From: Bacteroidia bacterium
GTDB taxonomy: Bacteria; Bacteroidota; Bacteroidia; J057
Length of the DNA: 64,000 bases
NCBI GenBank assembly: GCA_030430575.1
Contig: JAUIKF010000037.1
Span: forward strand, 23,295 to 87,294
Direction of reading: 5' to 3'
Both the position numbers and the translations under genes were made by a program. The notes beneath the pieces are model-generated. The model saw nothing but the letters and a program-made list of their open reading frames with translations. It was not told where the DNA came from and ran no database searches. Every line of letters begins with the position of its first letter. Position 1 is the stretch's first letter. Shown in pieces: positions 33,381 to 41,598 of this stretch.

Positions 33381-36134
33381 TTGATTAAGCACCAATTATG
33401 TTGTCTCAGAATGGTCCTCCTATGTGTTTTCATAGGCGGGCCATTATTTCATTTATCATTATCGGGGCAGGAAACGGACTCGGCGATCATCCAACTCCGA
33501 GCCGAAATAAATGCGGCGAAGGCAAAGAAGGATTGGCAGGCCTATTCCTTGGGGTATAATAGGGTAACAGAACGCCTGGCAAGGGATGAAAGCCGTTTTT
33601 GGGAAGCATACCAACATGGGCAGAAAGCCCTTGATAGTATCGGCTACTATTTGTCAGATACAGCGAAGAATTATAGTAACGCCTTAGCCAATCAGGCGTA
33701 TTTTTGCCGTAGGCTGGGCCAGCTGAAAGAAGCGAAATCTATTTATCAAAAAAGCATAGAACTGTATCAAATCGACCCTAATCGCAATTCTGAGGCTATT
33801 TGTACGGCTTATTATATGCTAGGCACGGTCTACTTTATGGAAGGCAACTGGCTGGAGGCGAAAGCACGATTTGAAAAATCAATAGCCGTCTGGGTAGATG
33901 CGGGCATGCCGCCGTATAGCTATACGGTAAGTACCTATTTGCACCTGGGATATGTCTTCAGAAAACTGGAGGACTGGGCCAGTAGTAGGGCCTATTATGG
34001 GGCGTGCCTCAATTTCCATTATCGGCCGTACAGGATTGAGGCGGGCTATGGGATGGCCTGGGCCTTCCTGGAAGAGAACAAATCCGATACGGCTCAGATG
34101 TACCTCGACTATGCCATCCGTCAGCAAGACAGTTCGGATCTATACATCCCTCAAAAAGTAGCTGAAATTCAAGCGAAAATATTTGCCTTGCAAGGACGGG
34201 AAAAGGATGCGTTGGGATCTTTCAGGGAAGCGCAGCGAATGCGGGTAGTAGATAGTCCTTATCGTTTTGAAGATTTATCTATTGGGGAAAAGGAGCTTGC
34301 GGATCATTTCCTCCAAATGGCCATGTATGATAGTGCTTTTCAGCATGTGGGCCAAGCATTTGCTTACCTGGAATTACCCAATGAATTACCCCTTGCATCT
34401 ACCTCTACTGATCGATTCATCTTTCCGCAACAAGCCCTTGAATTGTATATCCTAAAGGGCAATATATATCAAGCGCAGTATGAAAGAGATCAACATGACA
34501 GTTTGTCTCATGCAGCCTTGGCTTGTTATGAGAAAGGATTTGAGCTATATCGTGGGCTGAGGGAAGATCGGGTAAATGAAGCCAATAAGCTCCTCTTGAG
34601 CGACTTGAACTGCCAGTTGACAGAAGGCGCACTGACCAGTATATATGCCCTGCTTCGCGCAGAAGGCCAAGCCTTTGCAGATCAAGCCCTCCTATGGATG
34701 GAACGCTATCATGGAGGCATCCTCTATTCTGAGTTTCAAAGAAGCGAAGCTTTTTTGGAGGAATATCTTCCTGACAGCATTCGCGTTCAAGAGAAAAACC
34801 TGCTGAGCAGGATCAGCTACCTCAGGTCTGAGGTTCAGGAGGCGCGGGATGATGAGACGCGTGTGCAAAAGCAAAATGAATTGTTTGAAAGGCGTGAGGC
34901 CTATGGCCAGTTCAGAACGCGTACAGCCATGGAATGGCCTCAATATGGGCAGCAAACGAAGCCCATTTCGCTACCTTCTTTGAGGCAAGGCCTCCAAGAC
35001 TTAGAGAAGGGGGCAAAAGTACTTTCCTTTTTCTGGGGGAAAAGCCATCTTTTTGCCCTGACGGTTTCACAAAACTTTTCCATCAAACTCGAACAAATCT
35101 CAGGTCAAGCTGCCCTTGCTGAAAAGGTGCCTCAATTTCACTCCATACTGGAAACACCTGATTATAGCCCTGAAGGGCTTGATAGTTTCTGCCACTATGC
35201 GACAGGCCTGTATGCGCATTTATCTACCATTTTATCTCCTCTATCAACAGCAGAAGCCCTTTTTATTCAGCCCGATGGGGCCTTGGCGAATCTTCCATTT
35301 GAACTATTAGTAGCAAAAAGACCTGAAATTGAGGCCATGCCTTCGGTGTCGGCAGCCTATCGGCATTTGCCTTATTGGGGGAGAGAATTGCCGATTGCCT
35401 ACTTTCATTCCCTCAACCTGATGTTGACTTCGTCAGCATCCAAACCGCCAAAACATGCCTCCCTGGCTGTATTTGCCCCGCGCTATGCGGGCGCCTATCA
35501 CCTCAAGCAAAATGAAAGCATTTCAAGCGAACTTTCTCCATACCTGTCATCTACTAGCTTCTCTTTTGAAAAAGCGACCAAAGCCCGCTTATTGAATGAA
35601 ATGCCGCGCTATGCCTATAGCCATGTATCTGTACATGGCTACCCCAATGAAGAGAGCCCATGGGATGCCTATTTGCAATTTGCCCCACATGATTCCTCGT
35701 TGGAGCGGCTGTATGTCCACGAGATCTATACCCTCGAACTACCGGGCTCTTTGGTCACGCTGGCGGCTTGTGATGTGGGCAAAGGCCGCTTAGAGGCTGG
35801 AGAGGGCATCTTGAGCCTTGCCAGGGCCTTCCGCTATGCAGGCGCCTCTACGGTCATCCAGAGCCGCTGGCGAGCAGATGCGCGAGTGGCTTCTATGCTT
35901 TTCCCTTCATTTTACCAAGAACTCGCTGCCAAAGAAAGCTCCCTCGCAGCTTTTTCCCTTGCCCGCAAGGAATTCCTTGAAGAAGCCCCCATCGGGCTCA
36001 CACATCCTCATTTCTGGGCCAATTTTGCCCATTGGGGCGTGGATAAGGAAGCACCTGCTTCCTTCTGGTGGGGATGGATCGCGCTGATTTTGGTGCTGTT
36101 CATGTTAGCGGGAATTTATTTTTATAAAAAATAA
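33381..36134 (+). CDS. TPR-CHAT domain protein (caspase-like protease), membrane-anchored
   Basis: A 917-aa protein. The N-terminus is a signal or membrane segment (CLRMVLLCVFIGGPLFHLSLSG); the TTG start gives a positively charged n-region, while an ATG at 33411 would drop it. TPR-like repeats span about residues 40-420 (ALANQAYFCRRLGQLKEAKSIYQKSIELY, AYYMLGTVYFMEGNWLEAKARFEKSI). The CHAT protease-like domain is at about 600-890, with the His in SHVSVHGYP and the Cys in LAACDVGKGRLEAGEGILSLARAFRYAG, the caspase/separase-type dyad. The final segment WIALILVLFMLAGIYFYKK is a transmembrane helix. It sits between sigma-associated genes and a subtilisin. CHAT proteins act as proteases in caspase-like and defence cascades; the target here is unknown. 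Confidence 0.87.
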   Translation: MIKHQLCCLRMVLLCVFIGGPLFHLSLSGQETDSAIIQLRAEINAAKAKKDWQAYSLGYNRVTERLARDESRFWEAYQHGQKALDSIGYYLSDTAKNYSNALANQAYFCRRLGQLKEAKSIYQKSIELYQIDPNRNSEAICTAYYMLGTVYFMEGNWLEAKARFEKSIAVWVDAGMPPYSYTVSTYLHLGYVFRKLEDWASSRAYYGACLNFHYRPYRIEAGYGMAWAFLEENKSDTAQMYLDYAIRQQDSSDLYIPQKVAEIQAKIFALQGREKDALGSFREAQRMRVVDSPYRFEDLSIGEKELADHFLQMAMYDSAFQHVGQAFAYLELPNELPLASTSTDRFIFPQQALELYILKGNIYQAQYERDQHDSLSHAALACYEKGFELYRGLREDRVNEANKLLLSDLNCQLTEGALTSIYALLRAEGQAFADQALLWMERYHGGILYSEFQRSEAFLEEYLPDSIRVQEKNLLSRISYLRSEVQEARDDETRVQKQNELFERREAYGQFRTRTAMEWPQYGQQTKPISLPSLRQGLQDLEKGAKVLSFFWGKSHLFALTVSQNFSIKLEQISGQAALAEKVPQFHSILETPDYSPEGLDSFCHYATGLYAHLSTILSPLSTAEALFIQPDGALANLPFELLVAKRPEIEAMPSVSAAYRHLPYWGRELPIAYFHSLNLMLTSSASKPPKHASLAVFAPRYAGAYHLKQNESISSELSPYLSSTSFSFEKATKARLLNEMPRYAYSHVSVHGYPNEESPWDAYLQFAPHDSSLERLYVHEIYTLELPGSLVTLAACDVGKGRLEAGEGILSLARAFRYAGASTVIQSRWRADARVASMLFPSFYQELAAKESSLAAFSLARKEFLEEAPIGLTHPHFWANFAHWGVDKEAPASFWWGWIALILVLFMLAGIYFYKK

Positions 36135-36142
36135 GGCTAAGG

Positions 36143-36173
36143 TGGTGAGGCAATTGTGTACCGCTCGTCTCAT
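36143..36173 (+). promoter_or_regulatory. ECF-type promoter, site B (subtilisin gene)
   Basis: TGGTGAGG, 14-nt spacer, TCGTCTCAT: one mismatch from sites A and C, with identical spacing. It lies after the CHAT gene stop, about 125 nt before the subtilisin ATG. Confidence 0.75.
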
Positions 36174-36298
36174 CTAGCATAAGGCTTTTTCTCAAACAGA
36201 AATTTCCTTCTCAGGCCCTCCTTTTATTTAACCGTTGATCCCAATGGCTCTATATGAGCATGGAGACCTATTGTCCAACATTTTATAAGAATATACCC

Positions 36299-38695
36299 AT
36301 GTACCGACCACTTATCTTAATACCCCTTATCGCTTGTTTCTTGAGCCTGCAATTTCTTTCGGCCCAAGTAGGCGAGCCAGTCTTCGAAAAGGGCGTTATT
36401 TATGTGAAATTGACTAATAGTTCAAAGGTAGAATTGCCTATCATAACAGATAGACGGCAAGTAGTGCACCTGTATTCCTCAGAACTAAGTGCACTTTATC
36501 CTCTTTTTCTCGAATATGATGTCTTTCAGGTGAAAAGACCATTTATCACCTCCTATAGCCAAGATCTCAAAAATGTGTATGAGGTCCATTTCGGGGAGGA
36601 AGCGGGGATAGATCTATTTGTAGAAAGGCTAGAATTGCTTTCCATTGTTGATTATGCAGAAAAAATAGGGAGGCCCTATTCCTTGTATATGCCTGATGAC
36701 TATACCAATTACGGTTTATGGCACTTGGACGTCATCAAAGCTAGAGATGCATGGGATATCTCTAAGGGGAGCGAGCATGTAGTCATAGCTATCATTGATG
36801 ATTCCTTCCTCCTGACTCATCCTGACCTTAAGGACAATATCTGGATCAATCAGGACGAAATCCCCAATAATGGAATCGATGATGATCATAATGGATATAT
36901 CGATGATTATCAGGGGTGGGACTGCGTGGACAATGACAACGACCCCAATCCTCCTGCCAATACAGGATACCATGGACATGGTACAGCGATGGCTGGTTGT
37001 GCATCTGCTGCGACAGACAATGGGATAGGCATATCAGGGATGGGGTTCAATACCCAAGTGATGCCTTTAAAAACCAAAGAAGATATTATTGATCCTTTAA
37101 GCCCAAACACATCAAGTGGACCCGCAAGTAATGTAGCTGTACAATATGCCATTGACAATGGGGCAGACATTATCAGTATGTCATATGGGCATACGATCGG
37201 AAGCCCCACTTCCCAATTGCTAATAAATGAGGCCCATTCAAGAGGGATCGTCATCATTGCAGGAGCGGGGAATAATGGAATGCAAATCCCTTTTTACCCT
37301 GCTGCATTAGATAATGTAATCAGTGTTACAGGGACAGACAATCTGGACTATATCAGCTTTTTTTCCAATTACCACGCTACTGTAGACCTTTCTGCTCCAG
37401 CTCAATCTATATACTCGACCGCACATATGCCAGATCTCACGCCTAATTATTGGCCTGCTAGTGGGACCTCAAATTCTGCCCCGATCGTGGCAGGCATAGC
37501 AGCCCTCATGCTTTCTGTAAACCCCTGCCTGACACCGGATGAGGTAGAAGCTATGCTCAAAGCAACTGCGGTGAATATCGATGGGAGGAATTCCTGGGCT
37601 ACAGGCTTGATAGGGGCAGGGCGCGTAGATGCTAAAGCTGCGGTGGCTATGACATTGCAGACAGCTACACCCAGTGCCAATTTCTCTGTAGATGATTTGA
37701 ATACCTGTGATGGCTATGTACAATTTATCTACACCCCTGATAGCCTGGCTTCTTGCCCATCAAACTTTGTCTGGCTCGTTGATGGCCAACCCTATACTGA
37801 ACCGGATCCCAAAGTCTATTTCCCTCAGTCTGGGACATATCCTGTGACCCTCATTGTCAGCAATCACATTGGATCGAATCAATCCTCTCAAACCCTTAAT
37901 ATCACCGTAGGAACGGGAACCGTCCCCATGGTAGAAGCGGGCGGTGACGTGAATGGGCAACTCAAAACCTGTTTTGGCATTCAACACCAGTTGCGTGCCA
38001 CATCCAATGTCTCTGGAGGGGCTTATCGCTGGACGCCTTCGGCAGGACTGAGCAATCCCAACATCCCCAATCCTACCTTACTTCCTGCCACCAGTGTGAC
38101 CTATTCCCTGACAGTCACTGACTCTCTAGGCTGCACTGCCACAGACAAACTAGCGGTGAAAGTCGAGGCCCTTGCGGTAGACGCTGGCCCTGATGTCAGG
38201 ATTCAGCCTGGTGATTTAGCCCAGTTGATGGCAAATGCCTGTGGCAATAACTTGACTTATACCTGGTCTCCCACTGTAGGGCTTTCTGGCCACACGATCG
38301 CTGATCCTATTGCAACGCCTTCAGTCACCACGACTTACTACCTCACCATCACTGATCAGCTCAATAATCAAGCGACCGATAGTTTGATCGTCATCATAGA
38401 TCCGGCTGCCAGCCTTGAAAACGCCTATTCTCCTCTAGGGAATATCCAACTTCCCTATCCCAGTCCTGCCCAGCAGGAGATGACATTGCGGGCCGACCTG
38501 GAAGAGTCGGGAGACCTAAAAATCGAAGCCTACGACTTGACAGGCCGTCTTATGATGAGGGTGTATGAAGGCCGTGCAGGAAAGGGCCCTTTTACTGTTG
38601 AATGGCGCCGTCAGGCCCAACTGGCAAGTGGCATGTACCTACTCGTCTGGCAGATGAATGGCGCACAACATGTGCAGAAGGTACAGTGGAGGTAG
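36299..38695 (+). CDS. S8 subtilisin-like serine protease with PKD-like and T9SS sorting domains
   Basis: A 798-aa exported protease. The ATG used here begins the signal peptide MYRPLILIPLIACFLSLQF, cleaved near SAQ; a frame extension of 15 codons upstream is probably not used. After a prodomain-like 130 residues comes the peptidase: the catalytic Asp in VIAIIDDSFLLTHPDL, His in YHGHGTAMAG, oxyanion-Asn region GAGNNG, and Ser in GTSNSAPIVAGIAALM. PKD/SprB-like beta repeats follow (YTWSPTVGLSG, YYLTITDQLNNQATDSL and an earlier homologous unit). It ends in a T9SS sorting domain (LPYPSPAQQEMTL through SGMYLLVW to KVQWR). The ECF-type promoter B is upstream. It may mature other surface proteins of this cluster. 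Confidence 0.9.
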   Translation: MYRPLILIPLIACFLSLQFLSAQVGEPVFEKGVIYVKLTNSSKVELPIITDRRQVVHLYSSELSALYPLFLEYDVFQVKRPFITSYSQDLKNVYEVHFGEEAGIDLFVERLELLSIVDYAEKIGRPYSLYMPDDYTNYGLWHLDVIKARDAWDISKGSEHVVIAIIDDSFLLTHPDLKDNIWINQDEIPNNGIDDDHNGYIDDYQGWDCVDNDNDPNPPANTGYHGHGTAMAGCASAATDNGIGISGMGFNTQVMPLKTKEDIIDPLSPNTSSGPASNVAVQYAIDNGADIISMSYGHTIGSPTSQLLINEAHSRGIVIIAGAGNNGMQIPFYPAALDNVISVTGTDNLDYISFFSNYHATVDLSAPAQSIYSTAHMPDLTPNYWPASGTSNSAPIVAGIAALMLSVNPCLTPDEVEAMLKATAVNIDGRNSWATGLIGAGRVDAKAAVAMTLQTATPSANFSVDDLNTCDGYVQFIYTPDSLASCPSNFVWLVDGQPYTEPDPKVYFPQSGTYPVTLIVSNHIGSNQSSQTLNITVGTGTVPMVEAGGDVNGQLKTCFGIQHQLRATSNVSGGAYRWTPSAGLSNPNIPNPTLLPATSVTYSLTVTDSLGCTATDKLAVKVEALAVDAGPDVRIQPGDLAQLMANACGNNLTYTWSPTVGLSGHTIADPIATPSVTTTYYLTITDQLNNQATDSLIVIIDPAASLENAYSPLGNIQLPYPSPAQQEMTLRADLEESGDLKIEAYDLTGRLMMRVYEGRAGKGPFTVEWRRQAQLASGMYLLVWQMNGAQHVQKVQWR

Positions 38696-38737
38696 GACAA
38701 GTTCAATCTCAAGTTCAATCTCAAGTCTTTTCCTTAA

Positions 38738-40435
38738 ATGAAACGCTTAGAAAAACTCATTCTCCTCCTCATCCTCCTTTTTCTCATGCCTACGCTCACC
38801 TCTGCGCAATCCCTTGATTGGGTAAAAACGATGGGGGGGACAGCATATGAAAGCGGCTATGCAATCGCCGTCGATGACGCAGGCAATGTCTATACCACGG
38901 GAGCCTTCAAAGGCACCGTCGATTTTGACCCGAATGCGGGTACCGATTCCCTCACAGCCATTCAGGATTTTGATATTTTCATACAAAAGCTGGATGTAAA
39001 GGGTAAGCTAGTTTGGGCCAAAAGCATGGGGGGAACAGGGGAAGATGAAGGCTATGCCATCACTGTAGACCCGACGGGCAATGTGTACACGACAGGTCCA
39101 TTTCAAGGAACGGTAGACTTTGACCCTAATGCGGGTACCTATGACCTCACGGCCACAGGAAGTAGAGATGTATTTATCCAGAAATTGGATAAAGATGGGA
39201 ACCTCGTCTGGGCAAAAAGCCTGGAAGGATCTGCCGCTAGTTTTGCCCATCAGATTGCCTTGGACGATTCAGGGAATCTCTACTTGGCAGGTTCGTTTGA
39301 AGGGGCCGTAGATTTCGATCCAGGCAATGGTATGCATATGGTGACATCCAATGGGGCTGAAGATGTTTTCATCTTAAAATTGACTGCCAACGGTGATTTT
39401 TTGTGGGTAAAAAGTGTAGGAGGATTAAATTTTGATTATCCAGCAGGGATTGCCTTAGATGGGGCAGGGAATATTTACATCTGCGGCTCTTTTTCACAAA
39501 CAGTGGATTTCGACCCAGGCGCGGGAACCCATATTTTCAGCACAATACCAGCTATTCTTGGCCTCTTTATCCTAAAACTGGATAGCAATGGTGACTTTAG
39601 CTGGGCCAAACAAGTGTATGGCACGGCAGATACTGAAGCGCAAGGGATTGCGGTAGATGGGGAGGGGAATGTGTGCGTGATTGGCTCTTTTTCGGAAACA
39701 GCAGATTTTAATCCAGGCACCGATACTTTCAATTTGACAGCGGTAGGTTTCTATAACATTTTTGTCCAGAAGTTAGATTCAAACGGTGATTTCATCTGGG
39801 CTAACAGTATGGTAGGAGAAGGGATTGCAGCGCCTTTGGGCCTATCGATAGATGACTCTGCCAATATCTATACCACGGGATTTTTTACAGACTCCATAGA
39901 TTTTGACCCTGGCACAGGCATTTCCATGCTCAAAACAAAAGGCGATTTTGATACCTATATCCAAAAGCTAGATTCACAGGGTAACCTCCGTTGGGTCTAT
40001 GAAGTAGGGGGTACAAATCAAGTCATCGGGCAAGGGATAGCAGTAGATAATCGGGAAAATGTTCATATAACCGGAGATTTTGTAGGGACAGTGGATTTTG
40101 ATGCAAATGGAGGGCGTGTAACCACGGCAGTAGGTGATGGGGATATATTTACCCTCAAGCTTACGACAAATGGGAATGTCGCCATCGAAACCATACGACC
40201 TGCACATCTCAGGCTTTACCCCAATCCCAGCCATGGCTATTTCACCATAGATCTCCCTTCAGGCACCCGAGGGGATCTCCAAGTGGTGGATCATCTCGGT
40301 AGACAAATAGGGGTCTACCCTTTGCCTTCTTCCCAACCTGCTGTAGACCTCTCTCACCTCCCTGCCGGGGTCTACCATGTCTGTGTAGCGCTCGATTCTG
40401 GAGAGAAGTTTTTGGGGAAGGTGATGTTGAAGTAA
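38738..40435 (+). CDS. SBBP-repeat beta-propeller protein, T9SS-secreted
   Basis: A 565-aa exported protein. Signal peptide: LILLLILLFLMPTLTSA, then QSLDW. Seven tandem units of about 64 residues follow, each with the pattern W-(A/V)-K, a GxA(V/L)D box, G-N-(V/I)-Y-T-TG, VDFDP and a (F/Y)IQKLDxxG end, as expected for a seven-bladed SBBP propeller. The last 80 residues form a type-A T9SS sorting domain (LRLYPNPSHGYFTIDL, GVYHVCVALDSG, GKVMLK). The start is 42 nt after the subtilisin stop, in the same direction, so co-transcription is likely. Such propellers often act as adhesins or scaffolds; no catalytic residues are evident. Confidence 0.87.
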   Translation: MKRLEKLILLLILLFLMPTLTSAQSLDWVKTMGGTAYESGYAIAVDDAGNVYTTGAFKGTVDFDPNAGTDSLTAIQDFDIFIQKLDVKGKLVWAKSMGGTGEDEGYAITVDPTGNVYTTGPFQGTVDFDPNAGTYDLTATGSRDVFIQKLDKDGNLVWAKSLEGSAASFAHQIALDDSGNLYLAGSFEGAVDFDPGNGMHMVTSNGAEDVFILKLTANGDFLWVKSVGGLNFDYPAGIALDGAGNIYICGSFSQTVDFDPGAGTHIFSTIPAILGLFILKLDSNGDFSWAKQVYGTADTEAQGIAVDGEGNVCVIGSFSETADFNPGTDTFNLTAVGFYNIFVQKLDSNGDFIWANSMVGEGIAAPLGLSIDDSANIYTTGFFTDSIDFDPGTGISMLKTKGDFDTYIQKLDSQGNLRWVYEVGGTNQVIGQGIAVDNRENVHITGDFVGTVDFDANGGRVTTAVGDGDIFTLKLTTNGNVAIETIRPAHLRLYPNPSHGYFTIDLPSGTRGDLQVVDHLGRQIGVYPLPSSQPAVDLSHLPAGVYHVCVALDSGEKFLGKVMLK

Positions 40436-40512
40436 CATGATTTAGCTGACAAATAACAAGCTCCACATGGGGTAGCTTGATGGGATACGCATGCCCAGAT
40501 TTACCTAAAACG

Positions 40513-40550
40513 TTCTTAGCGGAAGCCGAAAAGCTGTAACAGAGTAGGCA
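40513..40550 (+). promoter_or_regulatory. Leader element shared with the BNR-protein gene and site A region
   Basis: TTCTTAGCGGAA at 40513-40524 equals the 12-mer at 32172-32183. It continues into GCCGAAAAGCT(G)TAACAGAGTAGGCA at 40525-40550, whose 26-bp counterpart at 45239-45264 differs at one base. It lies 22 nt before the ATG of the Hint-peptide gene, a position suited to an operator, promoter core or mRNA leader element. Confidence 0.65.
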
Positions 40551-40572
40551 TTATCACTAATTATTATCATTT

Positions 40573-41145
40573 ATGAATTCCAAGAAAAAAGGAATGAAAG
40601 TACTAGGCCCTAATTGTATGAAGACGATTAAAGGCGGGGTTATCATTATTCAGGACATTGTCATTGACGGTTGTTTCGAAGAATCGACCCTCATCACCAC
40701 CCAGGCAGGGCCTAAGATGATCAAAGACCTTGACATGGACCAAGACCAAGTCTGGAACCCCATCAGCCAGCAATGGATGGCCATCAGTCGCAAGACGGTC
40801 AGCTTGATCAAAGGAATCGCTTACATCATCACTACGGCAAAGGGTTCTGTTACAGTGACCGATAATCACCCTTTCATGACCCTTACAGAGGGACTGGTAC
40901 AGGCTTCTGAATTGTCGGAGGGAGATGTCCTGGCCAATGGAGATGCAGGAGATGTGATTATGGATGTAACAGCTTTCGCTATCGATGACCATATGGTTGT
41001 TCACAATCTGGTATTTGAGAATGCAGGTACAGAGGTGCAAAATCACTTTGTAGAAGCGAATGGGGTCGTATCTGGTGTGCTATTCTTGCAGGACAAAATT
41101 CAGTACAAGTCTTCCGTTGCCTTGTCTACTAGTGCACTGGGCTAG
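40573..41145 (+). CDS. Double-glycine leader peptide fused to a Hint domain
   Basis: A 190-aa protein with no classical signal peptide. Residues 1-22 form a leader (KVLGPNCMKTIKGG) ending in Gly-Gly, the cleavage signature of C39-peptidase exporters. Residues 23-33 (VIIIQDIVIDG) are a short hydrophobic core, and Cys34 starts a Hint (hedgehog/intein) fold: CFEESTLITTQAG with VWNP, then the B-block T-D-N-H at 96-99 (TVTDNHPF), ELSEGDVL, and VVHNLVFEN with NHFVEANGVVSG near the end. The terminal His-Asn of splicing inteins is missing, so thioester chemistry at Cys34, as in hedgehog or BIL proteins, is more likely than full splicing. A 40-aa peptide with the same leader follows, then the matching exporter. 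Confidence 0.8.
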   Translation: MNSKKKGMKVLGPNCMKTIKGGVIIIQDIVIDGCFEESTLITTQAGPKMIKDLDMDQDQVWNPISQQWMAISRKTVSLIKGIAYIITTAKGSVTVTDNHPFMTLTEGLVQASELSEGDVLANGDAGDVIMDVTAFAIDDHMVVHNLVFENAGTEVQNHFVEANGVVSGVLFLQDKIQYKSSVALSTSALG

Positions 41146-41189
41146 GCTTATCTGCCAAAATTATGATGTTTCATTTTAATCTAATTATC

Positions 41190-41312
41190 ATGAAAACTCC
41201 AAAAAACGGCATCCAAGATGCTACACCAAAGGGAAAGAAATCCCTCAACCCCGATTCGATGAGGACCGTCAAGGGTGGGGGACCTATTATCACTGAGGAC
41301 ATTGTATTCTAG
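41190..41312 (+). CDS. 40-aa double-glycine leader peptide (exported/RiPP-like precursor)
   Basis: A short peptide beginning MKTPKNGIQDATPKGKK. Its second part (KSLNPDSMRTVKGG, then GPIITEDIVF) aligns residue by residue with the leader and core of the adjacent Hint protein: K-x-L-x-P-x-x-M-(K/R)-T-(I/V)-K-G-G and I-I-x-(E/Q)-D-I-V. Cleavage after Gly-Gly would leave a core of only 9-10 residues. It ends exactly where the Hint domain starts in the longer protein, so it looks like the stand-alone version of the same precursor. It lies 44 nt after the Hint gene and a C39 exporter follows. Signal, antimicrobial or structural roles are all possible. Confidence 0.72.
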   Translation: MKTPKNGIQDATPKGKKSLNPDSMRTVKGGGPIITEDIVF

Positions 41313-41324
41313 CTAGTGTCAACT

Positions 41325-41357
41325 AAGCCCCGATCCTCTGTTGAAGGAGAGGGGTTT
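41325..41357 (+). terminator. Weak hairpin after the small peptide gene
   Basis: CCCC-GA-TCCT pairs with AGGA-GA-GGGG (tandem GA mismatches), with AA before and TTT after. It may attenuate rather than stop transcription into the exporter. Confidence 0.4.
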
Positions 41358-41430
41358 GGATTTCCTCCCTCCATTTTTCCAACAAAGACCTAATTATACT
41401 TTAGACTGGGTGAAATGTCCAGCAAATTAA

Positions 41431-41508
41431 AACCATATAAGGCATATAAGAGCATAGAAGAAAACGGCTTTTTTTGACCTTATATGCCCTAAAATACCTT
41501 ATATGGTT
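41431..41508. repeat. ACCATATAAGG hairpin element, copy 2
   Basis: The arms AACCATATAAGGCATATAAG and CTTATATGCC/CCTTATATGGTT give a long stem with the loop GAAAACGGCTTTTTTTG. It is related to the element at 23487-23566. It lies between the peptide genes and the exporter gene. Confidence 0.65.
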
Positions 41509-41598
41509 CAAAAAGGGACATTCTATTAGGTCTAATAGTACACGTCATGAGATTCTTTGAAATTGAACTTGAATTTGCGCTTGAACTTAACATTTCCC

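Noticed and set aside
40418..40450. A fourth ECF-type promoter before the Hint gene (GGTGATG near 40419)
   Set aside because: The -35-like box is present, but no TCGTCTCAT follows at 14 nt, and the box is inside the propeller coding sequence.
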